Positions 40,704 to 51,900 of a stretch of DNA of 64,000 bases are shown piece after piece. The DNA is taken from positions 1 to 64,000 of the forward strand of contig JALCCG010000096.1 of assembly GCA_023212695.1 (NCBI GenBank), given 5' to 3'. This DNA comes from Sporisorium sorghi (lineage: Eukaryota; Basidiomycota; Ustilaginomycetes; Ustilaginales; Ustilaginaceae). The position numbers and the translations under genes were made by a program. How positions within the stretch are numbered: the stretch's first letter is position 1; every line of letters begins with the position of its first letter. A model generated the notes under the pieces. That model saw nothing but the letters and a program-made list of their open reading frames with translations. It was not told the origin of the DNA and did not search any database.

Positions 40704-41170
40704 GGTTGTGGTGGATGAAAAGGATGGCGATGCGATGGCGACAACAGCGACAACGCCGATGAGTGATTGTGATCGTGATCGAAGGTGACTTTGAAGAAGA
40801 GGACAATCGAAAGAGTGTCGTGTTCAACTCATCTTTCGGCAGTGGTCCGAGCTCTTTCGGGATGTCACCTCCACCAACTGAAATGAAATTCAAGCTCTGA
40901 CACAAAAAAAAAGGCCCAGAAAATGGTGAAACACGGCGCAGAGCAGCGGCGGGAAAATCAAAAGTAAGCGAGCGAGGACTCGAACCCTTTTTTTCCCTTT
41001 CCTTCTTCACACGGCGCTTGTCATCCGATTGATATCATCACACTTTCTCACGCTCAGAACGCTGCCTTGTCACCTTTATTTCCACCACTCGGCCTTGTTC
41101 CGACACTGGCTGTCTACCTTATCAACACCATCATCGCATCACCACCCACCGCAGCGACGCCGCCGCAGCC
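40704..41170. promoter_or_regulatory. Divergent promoter region between fusion gene and OTU gene
   Basis: A 467-base region with an A-run near 40905-40913, a T-run near 40988-40994, and GA/CT-rich leaders. No additional gene. A tRNA-like T-loop word near 40975 was examined and dismissed. Confidence 0.45.
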
Positions 41171-42630
41171 ATGCCAAAGAAGGGAAAGAAAGGATCGCGT
41201 CCAGCAGCGCAGCACAACGACTCTTTGCGTAGAGATATCGAGGTGAGTGGTAATCTTTGGAGATCCTTGCCCGCGAAGCACACGCTGAAACTGTTCTGTT
41301 GATTCGTGCGCATACAGGCCAATCGAGATGCAGCAGAGGTCGGCGTGATTGACCCTTTCGTAGACGATGACGGATTCGACATTGCCGATGAGCTGCTTGC
41401 CGCACTAGATGCAAGAGATGCCCAAGAAGCGGCTGCCGCCAAAGACAACAACAGCAACGACAAGAAGCAAGCAGCTCCCATCGCTTCTCCCGACTCCAGT
41501 GTAAACTCACAACACCACGGTCTAAGAGGAGCAGGCGAGCGGTTCATCAATGGATTCCGGCACCACAACCATAATCACAACGACCACGATGTACCATCTG
41601 CCTCCGATCCAGACTCTGCTGCTGCTCTTGCTGGAACAAGCCCAAATACGGGCCGAAAGTCTAGCATCCGCAAGCTGTTCGGCAGCAGCCCCAAGAGCCC
41701 TGAATCATCACCAATAGATGCAGCTGCGCCAAAGAAGAAGGTCAGCCGTCAACAACAGCGAAAGGCAAGTTTTTATCACTCGATACTACTCTCTCACCGT
41801 TGGAATTGTAGAGATTGACTTGTTCTCTCGGCACGAAAACAGGATCGCAAGGCAGCCGAAGTCGCCGAGATGCGCAGACAAGCCGAGGAGGAAGTCAAGA
41901 CCGGAGCAGGCAAACCGGACGAAGCAGCGATCGAGCGACAGGGCATTTCCGCCATGTGCTCTGCCCTTGGCGTGTCGATGCACGAAATCACACCGGACGG
42001 CCACTGCCTCTACGCCGCTGTCGCGGACCAGCTCAATCTACGCCGCAAACCCAACCCGCCAACCGACTACAAAGCAGCGCGACGAGCCACGGCCCAAGAG
42101 ATGCGCACGCACCCAGACGAGTACAAGCCGTTCATCTCGGATTCCGACGAACACATGGCGGGCATCGTCAACAAGGAAGCAGGCACGCTCAACAGCGAAC
42201 AGGCGCAGGAAAAGTACTTTCTCGACTACTGCAACGCCGTCGAGAACACGGGCGTGTGGGGTGGCCAGCCCGAGATCCTGGCGCTGTCGAGGGCGTTTGG
42301 CACGCAGATCAATGTGGTTCAGGCCGGCGTGCCTGTGCTGAAAGTGGGCGAGGGAGAGTACGAGGGCGAGCCGCTGTTCATTTCGTAAGTGTGCCCGCTG
42401 GACGATGCGATGATGTCGGGCTGAGAAGAGTTGCTGATTAGATTCGAGTTTTGTGTCATGGGCTACAGATATCACCGCAAGATGTACGGTCTTGGCGAGG
42501 TAAGTTTTTCAGTCTGCGATCTTATGCCCTCAGAAGCCGGCGATCTCTGTTACTGACGGCACTCCCTCGCATCATTCCTGCTCGACCCTTACAGCACTAC
42601 AACTCGTTACGTCCCGCGCCGACGGCATGA
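41171..42630 (+). CDS. OTU-family deubiquitinase (OTU2/OTUD6-like), five exons
   Basis: Spliced from 41171-41242, 41318-41764, 41843-42384, 42469-42499 and 42595-42630, giving 375 residues. The N-terminus is basic (K-K-G-K-K-G) followed by acidic, coiled and His/Asn-rich linkers. An A-E-M-R-R-Q-A-E-E-E helix precedes the OTU fold. The catalytic block T-P-D-G-H-C-L-Y is complete, the middle W-G-G-Q-P-E-I-L-A-L-S motif is present, and the catalytic His falls in the last exons (G-E-H-Y-N-S). This is the OTU2/OTUD6 layout, a cysteine protease for ubiquitin chains that in yeast acts on ribosomes. Intron 2 (41765-41842) appears to start with GC (AAG/GCAAGT) rather than GT. The tiny fourth exon is 31 bases. 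It is the most intron-rich gene in the window. Confidence 0.87.
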
Positions 42631-43397
42631 ACCAACGCAGTGCCGCACTTCCTTCACAAACAACCAACTCGCTCACCACGTAGCCCCGACTTCCAAGCAA
42701 GAAGCGACGGTCTAGGGTTCGATGTCTGACCGGGAAACTGCCACACATGTGTACGGAGAATGCACAACATGAACATCTACCCAGACCGTTGCGTGTGCGT
42801 TGCGTGTGCACTTGAGGATCATTGCTCGACAGCGAGTGTCCCGCTGAGGATGGTGCGCATTACCGAGGACATGGATCCGCGAGTCAAGAGAGAGCCAGAG
42901 TGAACAGGGATTGTGATTGATCTCTCTGACCGATCGACCGATCGACGATGACGAGGGCGGCTTTGCGTGTGCAAGGCACGCGCACGCCCTCGCGCTCTCT
43001 CTCGAAAGCAAGCCTCGTGAGCGTTTTGTGTTGCAAACAGGCTCGGCATCCACGCTTGATCCGCATCCAGCTCCAGCACTCTTCTCCAGACCACATCGAC
43101 CACCGCTCCCACGTCAGACGCAGACGCAAACAAAACGATGGAGCAACACTTTGCGAATCGCCACAATCAACACACGACTCTTTCCAGACACGACTTGACA
43201 GCAAACGTTCAGATCTCGAGGAATGCAAATGTTTTGATCAGGAAATGCTACGGGAAAACACTAACGGGAGAAAGAGAGAGACAAGAGATAGTCAGAGAGG
43301 CACAAAGACCGGACAAACAGACCGAGCTGCACGATGGCGGCGTGGCCGTTTCCGCTCCTGTGCACCTTGCCACTACAGACTGATGTTTTTGGGGGAT
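42631..43397. other. Convergent intergenic region between OTU gene and homocitrate synthase
   Basis: These 767 bases lie between facing stop codons. I see short GATC/GACCG clusters near 42930 but no gene, tRNA or repeat of note. Confidence 0.45.
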
Positions 43398-44720
43398 TTA
43401 AGCAGTGCCGTTCTCGATGGAACGGGCGTAGTTTCTGAGGATCGAGTCGACGTCCTCCATGGTCTGTTCGCGCACATCAGCCAACTGCTTGATCTTGGCG
43501 GTGACCTGCTTGACCTGCTCCTCGGTCAAGTCGAGCTCGAGCTGCTCGCACCTCGACTTGACGGCGTTCCAGCCGGTCAGGCGGTGTCCGATGCTCACAT
43601 AGCGGCTCATACCGAAATCCTCGGGACGGATGATCTCGTATGTCGACGGGTTGGCGAGGATGGCCTTGGCGTGGATACCCGCCTTGTGGGTGAAGGCGCA
43701 GTAGCCAGTGACGTAGTTGTTGAAGGGCACCTGGATCTGGACGGCCTCGGCGACGAGGTTCTCGACCTCGCGCAGCGCCTTGAGGTTGTACTTGCTCATG
43801 ACGTACTCGCGGTCGGCGGTGTACATGCGGGCGATGAAGCCGCCGAGCGAAGGGATACCGTTGCGCTCGCCGATTCCGAGCACAGAGGTGTCGACGTGCG
43901 TGGCACCAGCCTCGAGCGCAGTGTAGGCGTTGGCGATGGCACAGCCCGTGTCGTTGTGGAAGTGGCACTCGATGTCGCAACCCACAACGCCGCGGAGGGT
44001 GCGCACGAGATCGTAGACCTGTCTTGGGTTGGCGACACCAACAGTGTCAGCGATACCGACACGGTTGACGCCGACCTTGTCGACGGCCTGGTAGATGCTG
44101 AGCAAGTCGACCAAATCGGAACGGAACGAGTCCTCGGTGGAGAAACGAATCTCGATGCCCTTGCTCTTGACAAACTGAATGACCTCGATGGCGGTCTTGG
44201 TGATGTAGGTCATGTCCTTGCCATGCGAGAATTCACGCAAAAACTTGGAAGTGCCCATGACGACATCGACACCATCGACACCGGTCTCGACGGCGATCCT
44301 GGCATCGTCCATGTGGCATCGAATGTGGGTGATAACCTTGGCCTTGAGACCGAGCTTGCAGATGGCCTCACAGTCCTTGCGCGACTGCTCCGAGGCGGCG
44401 GGCGAGGTCAACTCGATGCAGTCGACGCCAAACTTGTCGAGCGCCTTGGCGATCTTGATCTTGGTCTCGGTGTCAAAAAAGGCATTTGCAAACTGCTCAC
44501 CCTCGCGCAAGGTGGACTCGATGATCTTGAAGTTGGAGACGTTGCTGAGGAAGTCAGAGTAACGCGTGTTGAAGGGCTGAACCGAGCCGGCGTTGCCGTT
44601 GTCCTTGTTGGCAGCAGCGACGCCGTTGGTGTTGGGAGCCGAGGTGTCGATAGCGACGTGGGTGTCGGGCGCAGTGCCGTTGACCTGCTGAATGGCGGTG
44701 GGTTCGGAGTGATCGCACAT
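43398..44720 (-). CDS. LYS20: Homocitrate synthase
   Basis: A 440-residue enzyme of the DRE-TIM metallolyase family that condenses acetyl-CoA with 2-oxoglutarate, the first and lysine-inhibited step of the fungal aminoadipate pathway. The catalytic start [10 protein letters not shown], the metal-binding H-F-H-N-D-T-G-C, and the G-I-G-E-R-N-G and T-H-K-A-G-I-H-A-K segments are all intact. The first 45 residues form a low-complexity Asn/Ala/Thr lead not found in yeast Lys20/21; no clear mitochondrial presequence is visible, though nuclear or mitochondrial location varies among fungi. The start ATG at 44720 is the first. The product cannot be assigned to Lys20 versus Lys21; a single copy is likely. 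Confidence 0.95.
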   Translation of the reverse strand: MCDHSEPTAIQQVNGTAPDTHVAIDTSAPNTNGVAAANKDNGNAGSVQPFNTRYSDFLSNVSNFKIIESTLREGEQFANAFFDTETKIKIAKALDKFGVDCIELTSPAASEQSRKDCEAICKLGLKAKVITHIRCHMDDARIAVETGVDGVDVVMGTSKFLREFSHGKDMTYITKTAIEVIQFVKSKGIEIRFSTEDSFRSDLVDLLSIYQAVDKVGVNRVGIADTVGVANPRQVYDLVRTLRGVVGCDIECHFHNDTGCAIANAYTALEAGATHVDTSVLGIGERNGIPSLGGFIARMYTADREYVMSKYNLKALREVENLVAEAVQIQVPFNNYVTGYCAFTHKAGIHAKAILANPSTYEIIRPEDFGMSRYVSIGHRLTGWNAVKSRCEQLELDLTEEQVKQVTAKIKQLADVREQTMEDVDSILRNYARSIENGTA

Positions 44721-45531
44721 GATGGTGGCGGGTGGTGATTATCGATAGGAAGATGGTGATTGCAGAAAGAGAAGAAGAATCGACTCGAGTGACTGACTCA
44801 CTCTTTTCCCACGCTCCCCCAATTTCAGACGAGATTTCGGTGATTCTCCGAAGTCGAAAATGCGCATCCCCCAATTCGCAGCGTGATAGTGCTCTCTCAA
44901 GAAGAAATTCCTCCAAAAAAAAGGCGAGTCAGAGGATCACTCTCGCAGGAACCTCCGACGTGCGATGCCGCGCCTTTCTCAAAGCACAGCCAACAGTCAT
45001 CCATTCGGATCAGAAGCCGACTAGAAAGGCAGACCAGGAAAGTGACAGCGGGGAGACAGAGCTGGAGCATCGCAATCGAATCAATCTCACTGGCTCGCTG
45101 GCTTTTTGACTCGAGCCAAGAAGAAATGAAACGCCCCGTCTCGCGAGTCACCGCCCCGCGCTCTCGCCGCCGCCACCCACACTTTTCTCCAGCCCCACAT
45201 ACGCAGACAAAAAGATTTTTTTTTTCTTCTTTTTCTCCCAACGCGCCTTTTCTCGTGCGAATTTAGCTGGGCACACGACATGCCTTTGTGCCTTTGTGCT
45301 TTTGCTGTTTGGCTGCGTCATTCGGCTGCAAAGGATTCGCGGCTGACGGGAAATTCCAGATCGGGCCGGCGAATCGTCGATCGTATTGACAAAATGTTAA
45401 GTTCGACACCCAGCGTCAACATCAACGACGACGACGACGATCAACATCAAACCACTCTGTAGTCGAGGCGCAAGAGGAACGAACACCTTCTATTTACTTG
45501 GTATTTAAAGCGGTCTTGGCGAGAATCTCGT
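44721..45531. promoter_or_regulatory. Homocitrate synthase upstream region
   Basis: An 811-base region with T-rich (45206-45236) and A-rich tracts. GAC/GTC-containing words occur but no clear Gcn4-type TGACTCA palindrome sits in an obviously meaningful place, except T-G-A-C-T-C-A at 44794-44800, about 75 bases upstream of the ATG. Confidence 0.45.
44794..44800. promoter_or_regulatory. TGACTCA, candidate Gcn4/CPC1 site upstream of homocitrate synthase
   Basis: The exact 7-base AP-1/Gcn4 palindrome sits about 75 bases upstream of the homocitrate synthase start. It would fit general amino-acid control, as known for lysine genes in other fungi. It may lie in the leader rather than upstream of the transcription start. 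Confidence 0.45.
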
Positions 45532-47313
45532 TCAGAGCTGCTCACGACGAGCAGCGGCGGAGTGGGACCTCTCCTCGATCGAAGCCGCGGCGACACGCGG
45601 GCCGTGGATCCTCCTCATGAGCGGTTCGTTCTCTGCGTGCGAGTCGATGTGCAGGTCCCTCTTCTCCGAAGCCGACCTGGGCGGGATAACGCGCGCGAGA
45701 CCTCCATGGTAGTGCTCCAACTTGTCCGTGAAAGTGTTGAGCTTGTCGCCCCAGTTGTTGTACCAGCTGTAGTCCGAGCCGTTGTTGAGCTTCTTGGTGA
45801 TCGACGCGAGGTCGAGCTCGAGGTACTCGCTAATCCATTTGCCGATCCAGGTGTTTTCGTGCGAGCCGATCACGGAAGCGCGGCGCTGCTGGTAGCGCTT
45901 GTACTGCTCGCTCCACACGTCTTTGGGCTTGGCTTCGTGGTAGTACAGCCCGACCGAGACGCCAGAGTGGCCGGTGGTCGACCAGCCCAAGTGCGCGCGC
46001 CAGTTGACGATCGACGACAGCCACACGGTGTACGGGATCTGGTTCTTGAGCTTGCTCAGATCCACAGCGCGCTGGATCTCGCCATCCTGCACATCTGAAA
46101 TGCCCAAACCCTTGCCCACAATCTCGTTCTTGATGTAGGCGCTCAAGTCCGCATCCGTGCGGTTCGCAGCCGCAACCCACTTGGCCGTCTGCGAAGCCAG
46201 GAACTCGGTCGAGCGCGTAGCATTCAGCAAAACGTCAGGGTACCATCCATAGAACCCTTCCTCGTCCTCGCTCCTCTGCAGACCCAGCGTCAGTCCACCG
46301 CACTCGTGGTCGGCCACCGAAAAGATAACCGTCTCGGGCTCGTTGGCGTTGTTGGCCGCATTGCTGTCCACCCACTCGACCACGGCGTGCACCATCTCCT
46401 GATACGCCAGGATATCGTGGACGTGGCCGATGGGGTCGTTGTTGTGCGCAGCGTGGTCGATACGCGCACCCTCGATCATGATAAAGTACGGCTCGTTCTG
46501 GTTGCGCAGGCCGTTGAGTGCGGTGAGCGCCATCTCCTTGAGACTAGGCTCGAGCGTGGCGTTGCGGTCGATCTCGTACGCCATGTGCGACGACGTGAAC
46601 AGCGCCATCGAGGGCAGCTTGAGGTTGTTGCCGCCCTGCAGCGCGTCAAATTCGCTGCGGTTGCTGACCACGTTGAAGCCGAACTTCTTAGCTTCTTGGA
46701 CGAGGTTGCGTCCGTCGGTGCGGATGCCCGGCTTGGTCGTGTTGGGCAGGAAGTGGCGCAGTCCACCACCCCACAGGATGTCCGCCTGGCGACCGAGCAT
46801 GTAGTTGCCGATCTGCTGACTGGCGATCTCGTCCTCTGCATCGCGGTCGTCGATGTGCGCCGAGTACGATGCAGGCGTAGCGTGCGTGATGCGCGACGTC
46901 GTCACCAACGCCGTGTTGTACCCTTTCGCCTTGGCACCCTCCAGAACAGTACCGCACGGCTTCTTGTCCGAATCGACACCAATGTACGCATTGACACTCT
47001 TCAACCCACACGAGTAGGCCGTAGCACTCGCCGCAGAGTCCGTCACCAGCGAGTTGGTCGAGCGCGTACGCACCTCACCCACCAACAGCTTGTCCAGCGG
47101 CAGCGTCACATTCCACCCCTGGTGCTTGGCCGTCTGCATAAACTCGCGCGCAAACGTCTCAGACGCAGGACCGAAGCCGTCCGAGATCAGCTGGATCACG
47201 TTGGGCTGCTTCTTGTTGGCATTCCACTGGCCGTTGTTGTTGGGCGCAGCGCTGGCAGTGAGCGCCAGGAGCATGATGGCTCCCAGCTGAGCAAAGATGC
47301 CTTGCAGTTGCAT
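45532..47313 (-). CDS. Secreted alkaline phosphatase
   Basis: A 593-residue alkaline phosphatase, a Zn/Mg enzyme that frees phosphate from monoesters. A hydrophobic signal peptide (residues 1-22, likely cut after A-S-A) is followed directly by the core N-V-I-Q-L-I-S-D-G-F-G. The nucleophile is S93 in T-D92-S-A-A-S-A-T-A. Metal ligands appear in E-G-A-R-I-D-H-A-A-H and in V-A-D-H-E-C-G-G, and a late G-H-S-G is present. At least six N-x-S/T sites support secretion. Yeast Pho8 has instead a membrane anchor. The last 60 residues are Arg/Glu-rich and fall beyond the catalytic fold. A TATA box and a CACGTG lie upstream, consistent with phosphate regulation (inference). Intron-less. Confidence 0.92.
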   Translation of the reverse strand: MQLQGIFAQLGAIMLLALTASAAPNNNGQWNANKKQPNVIQLISDGFGPASETFAREFMQTAKHQGWNVTLPLDKLLVGEVRTRSTNSLVTDSAASATAYSCGLKSVNAYIGVDSDKKPCGTVLEGAKAKGYNTALVTTSRITHATPASYSAHIDDRDAEDEIASQQIGNYMLGRQADILWGGGLRHFLPNTTKPGIRTDGRNLVQEAKKFGFNVVSNRSEFDALQGGNNLKLPSMALFTSSHMAYEIDRNATLEPSLKEMALTALNGLRNQNEPYFIMIEGARIDHAAHNNDPIGHVHDILAYQEMVHAVVEWVDSNAANNANEPETVIFSVADHECGGLTLGLQRSEDEEGFYGWYPDVLLNATRSTEFLASQTAKWVAAANRTDADLSAYIKNEIVGKGLGISDVQDGEIQRAVDLSKLKNQIPYTVWLSSIVNWRAHLGWSTTGHSGVSVGLYYHEAKPKDVWSEQYKRYQQRRASVIGSHENTWIGKWISEYLELDLASITKKLNNGSDYSWYNNWGDKLNTFTDKLEHYHGGLARVIPPRSASEKRDLHIDSHAENEPLMRRIHGPRVAAASIEERSHSAAARREQL

Positions 47314-47405
47314 TTTTGGTGTGAGAGGGAAAGGAGAAGGGGTTGATGTTGGAAGGAGGGAGATCGTTGGTCGGGGTCAACTTCCAACGAAAGACGCCTC
47401 TCCCT

Positions 47406-47412
47406 CTTTATA
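47406..47412 (-). promoter_or_regulatory. TATA box of the alkaline phosphatase gene
   Basis: TATAAAG on the minus strand lies about 93 bases upstream of the start codon. Confidence 0.6.
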
Positions 47413-47684
47413 GGCAACTCTGATACGGACTCGGCTGTCGTCTCTCTCTCACACACACAATCGACGCTCGTCAAGCGGAAGCTTTCTGCCTCTCAGTGAA
47501 TTGGTACACCGGCGGACGACCCTCCCGAACAACAGTTCAAACGGCGAACTGCTGCTGAGAGGCGGCCAAACAGAGCACGTTCTCGCTTGAGCACAAACCC
47601 TTGCCAAGGGGGACTTCCGTTCTTCTAGGACGGGCTTGGCATGGGAAGAAAGCCTATCTAGGAACGTCTTGTTTCGCTGCTACA

Positions 47685-47690
47685 CACGTG
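47685..47690. promoter_or_regulatory. CACGTG, candidate Pho4-type site
   Basis: The bHLH core CACGTG followed by GT lies about 372 bases upstream of the alkaline phosphatase ATG. In yeasts and Neurospora such sites bind the Pho4/NUC-1 phosphate regulator. Chance occurrence is possible. Confidence 0.35.
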
Positions 47691-48073
47691 GTTGCCACAC
47701 AGCCAGACATTGTAGAAAGAGAGTTTACACTGTGCGGTGCAAGCGACGTGCACACACCTTCTCAACGACTTAGCGAGGGCAAGGGGATGTCGTGTGTGTA
47801 CGCTGTAGCCTCAACAGGAATGCATAACCGCCTCTGAGGGGGGAATTGCAAATTGGGCCTCCGAGAGCGCACGTTCTCTTCCTGCTGCGTGGGTTGTTCT
47901 TGTCGAAGATTGCGGCAAGTGGGTGCAAAGTCCACCGATGCCGCCGCTTTGCGTCAAGAGGAGGCGGAGTGAACGAGGCTTCTCGAGAGCGCTGAGCTGG
48001 AATGGCGCAAAAGGACGTTGGCGGGCGTGCGGTGCATGTTCTCCAAGCGAGGTTTTCTTGGCAAACAGGCGAC

Positions 48074-48076
<3 letters not shown>

Positions 48077-48112
<36 letters not shown>
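48077..48112. repeat. (TC)14(GC)4 compound microsatellite
   Basis: Fourteen TC units pass directly into four GC units in the intergenic region upstream of alkaline phosphatase. Such tracts are length-variable. Confidence 0.9.
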
Positions 48113-48979
48113 AGGCAAAAGAAAGAAAACGCCAAGAAATGCAAACAGCTGTCGAGTTGAGCCCACGTTCTCTCCATTGAACCCCGCCTCTTTGCGAGCT
48201 GCTCTCACCCGCTCCGTCTCTCAGCGTCGCTTGCTTGTGTGAGAGCATCGTTTCCATGCTGGACCCCTATCTGTATGTTGGTGAAGCGGAAGACAGTGAT
48301 CCGGGATGTCGTGTGTGGCCGCACTCACCGCTTCACATTCCCACGCTGTGGCGTTCTTCGCAGCGACCAAGCTTCCTCAATGAAACCATGCTTTGCTTCT
48401 ATCAGGATGACCGATCATCCCGCGTTTTCACCTTTCGCAGCGAGAAAGCAGCAACGAGCACGTTGACCGTCGAATCCTCGCTCGTCTGTCCTCTGCCAAA
48501 CACTCTCGATCAAGCTGTGTGGCTGTGGAATCCACGTTCCATGCTCGCTCTCAGCTTCTCGCACCTGCCTATAATCTCGGCCATCTCCGCTTCTGAGCCA
48601 TTCCATCTCTGATCCCGCTCGCTCGACGAATACGGATCCGCCACAAGAACCCAAAATGAGACTTCACACTCCGCAAGGGTATCGCCGTGTCTCATGGAGC
48701 AGTTTGACCGATGGATTGAGTAGAGCGGCCTGTACAGTCCGGCGGCACTCACAACTGCCTTGAATGTACCGCCTCTCAGAATCCCACTGCGAGGTCGGAT
48801 GCCCTGCGTCCCCGCACAAATAAGTCTCTCATCCATCGTCAATTGAAGACCAACAAGACGCCGGACCGGTGAGCTCACCACAAAGCAAGCGAAGTTTCTT
48901 GTTCTGAACATGCACACGACTTCTATTCCATTCAACCTACAACGCTAGAAGCAACTCTTGGCGGCAAGCATTACTGTCA

Positions 48980-51900
48980 TCAACGACGAGGAGGTGGCGG
49001 CGGCATAGCCCGACCGTTCGCCGCACCAGCCGGCTTGGGTGCCACGACCGGCTTGGCCGCAATAGCTGGTGCTGCTGCTGCTGCACCGTTGCTACCGCCG
49101 TGACCGTTCGCAGCAGCAGCAGCAGCAGCGTTCTCCGCCTTCTTTTTCGCCAGCACCGCCGCGAATCCACCGGGAGCACCCAATCCAGGCATCACGGCAA
49201 CAGGGGCAGCGGTCGCATCAGCTTGCACGGCAGCGGGGCGTTCGTGAGGCTTGCCACCCGCAGGCGTTGTCTTGACCACCGGCTTGGGCTGCACCACCGG
49301 CTTGGCTGCCACAGCGGGTCGGCTGCTTGCCGCCGTAGATGCAGCCGTGGCCGCTGAAGGTGCAGCAGGCGGTGCACGTTTGACCGGCAGCGCGGGTGCG
49401 GCTTTGGGTTTGGGCGGTGCTTGTGGGATAAGCTCGAGGTAGTTGGAAGGCGCCCAACCTTCAACACCGTTCTTCTTGACCAGCCACCAACCGGATCCCG
49501 TCTCGTCCTTTTGCGTCACTTCAACCACGTCGTCCTTTTCGAGTGCCATCTCGCCGGCGTTCTCGGTGGCAAAGGCGTACAGAGCCTTGTAGCGTGGCAC
49601 TTGAGGCTTAGCGGGTGCGGCGGCTGCGGGAGGAGGGGGCGGCGGTGGTGGAGCCGAACGAGCTGCACCTCCGGCAGCACTCGCCGAGGCAATGGCCGCA
49701 GCAGGACGAGCGGCAGCTGAAGCACCGCTGGCCGCACCGGGCAGCTTGGCCGGAACAGGAGTCGACCGAGGAATGGCGCGTGGCTTGGGCTTGTTGTTGG
49801 CGTTGGATGGACCGCCAGCTCGCAATAGCTTGCCCTGCGTGATGGGACGAACCAGACCCGGCTTCTTTTTGGGTGCAGGCCTCGAAACGCTGTTGGCTGG
49901 TTCGCCAGAGCACACCGAGACGGCACTGCTCTTGTATACATCGTCCTTCTTGACCATCTCGTCCTTCTTGAACGTGATTTGCGCCTTCTTGCCCTTCTTC
50001 TTGGAGTACTCGAGCGTGTTTGAGATGACAACGTTGAGCGCACCGTTGGTCCTCTGCAGCAGATGCGTTACCAGCTCCGTCTTGAAGTAGCACGAGAAGA
50101 TCGGGTCCGCCTCTTCGGCGTTGTTGACGTTGAGCACCACCCAGTCGTCGCGCAAGTTGGACAATCCCACGGCCGAGATGGCGCCGAGGTTGATGCGCCT
50201 CTCGCACGTGGTCGACACCTGCTTGTTGACGAGCTGCGTGACCACAATGTAGATCGCCTTGTCGGTCAAGATGAGGTAGCGAGGACTGCGAACGCTCGAA
50301 CGGCCTAGACGCGATACGAGCAACTGGATGCGGCTGCTGAACGCCACCGTCTCGCCTGGCGCCATGCCCGAGGCTTGCCGCAGCATCTGGCCTTCCGCAC
50401 TTCCTCCTCCCTTTCCATTGGATCCGCCTACATCGAGGTAGTCGCCCATGAAGCGACGCGAGCCGAGCAGACTAAACCTTCTACGCTCCTTGCGACCGGC
50501 GAGCACCTGGTGGCCATAGTCTCGCAGCTGAATGTACTGCAGACCTTCCTTGTTGTTCTTCCACATGCGCTGGATGCGTCGCGCACACTCCTCCTTGTAG
50601 CGCAGGTAGTTGCGGTAGGCGCGCTGGATACGCATGGCCATGTTGTGCCAGTATCGATCGCGCATGGTCTCGAGCGCAAACAGCGTCTCGGGATTCTTGA
50701 TAAAGGCCTTGGTGACACCCATCTGCCACTCTTCGCGTGCGATGCCCGTGTCCGTAAGAATGCGCTCGCAACCGCTGCGAGCATCGCCCTGCCAAGTGTA
50801 CTCGCCCGCATACGACGTGTTGGGCGACAAGAGGTAGAAGCGCTCGACCATCTTTTCGAACGTGTTTCTGTAGGCGAAACCAGCGCGGCGCACGCGGATG
50901 TTTTCCTGCAGACCGAGATACTTGATCTGATGCAGGATGGCTTGGGTGTCGTACTCGCTGGGGCTCTTGTTCTGGTTGGGCTTGATGGTTCGGATGTACG
51001 AAGGCTGGGCGCGCATCAGATTCTCGACCAAGGCGTTGGCACTGGCCTTGATACGGTCACCAGCGGTGGGAGGACGCTTCTTGCTGTTGGGGTCCGGGCG
51101 GTCGGGGAAGAGTTTTTGCAGGTACGAGTTGGCGCTCGAGTCGACGAGGTCGAGAATGTCCTTGAGCAGCGAATCCTTGTTCTTGTCGGTCATGCCCTGG
51201 ACGTTGTACATGACATCGCCGGCATAGTGCTTGATGAGGAACTTGGTGCCGCGCGAGTCAAAGTGCGGGTTGGACGAGAGCATGCCGGTACGCTGGATGA
51301 AGGAGTTGTCGGCAGCAGTGGGGTCGGCGTGCGCAGTGGCACAAGCATCGTTGAGAGCGGAAAAGATGCCTGGAGGACGCTTCTCCTCGATGAGGTCGCA
51401 CACGATCTTGTTGTTGAAGTACTTGATGGGCGTCCACTGGATCTGCTCGTAGGTGTACTCCTCCTGCTCCTTTTTGAGGGTGAGCTCGATGAAGATCTGT
51501 TGCAGCTTTTCGTTGACGTAGTTGATACAGAGCTGCTCGAACGAATTGTTGTCAAAGATTTCGAAGCCGTAAATGTCGAGCACGCCAATGACGTTGGCAC
51601 TTTGCTCTCTCGGGTTCATGGACTGGTTGATGCGGTCGACGATCCAGTCAAACATGTTGTTGTAGATGGCCTTGGCGAGGGCATCACGAGCCGCAGCAGC
51701 TTGGGTGGGGTTGAGGGGCACCTCGTAGACGGAACCTCTGCGACCACCACGCTGTGTCTCCATGATGCGCTGAGTCAAGGCCTTGGTGACATTGCCCGAA
51801 TCGACTTCGAGGAGATAGGCGACAAAGTCTGGCACGCCTGGATCCGAGATCTCGGCATTGCCCTCCTGGTTCTCGACGTACTGGACGTTGCCGATCCAGA

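Larger units (their letters stand above)
47314..48979. other. 1.67 kb intergenic region with promoter of alkaline phosphatase
   Basis: Contains the TATA box and CACGTG described separately, a TC/GC microsatellite at 48077-48112, and the 3' untranslated region of the myosin gene on the right. Small open frames at 48235-48612 (plus) and elsewhere have no protein-like features. Confidence 0.45.

Noticed and set aside
40965..40995. GGGTTCGAGTCCT on the minus strand, like a tRNA T-loop
   Set aside because: No pairing acceptor, D or anticodon arms in the expected distance; the stem is only three base pairs.
42948..44738. 596-codon plus-strand open frame over homocitrate synthase
   Set aside because: Antisense to a clear enzyme gene, with no motif of its own.
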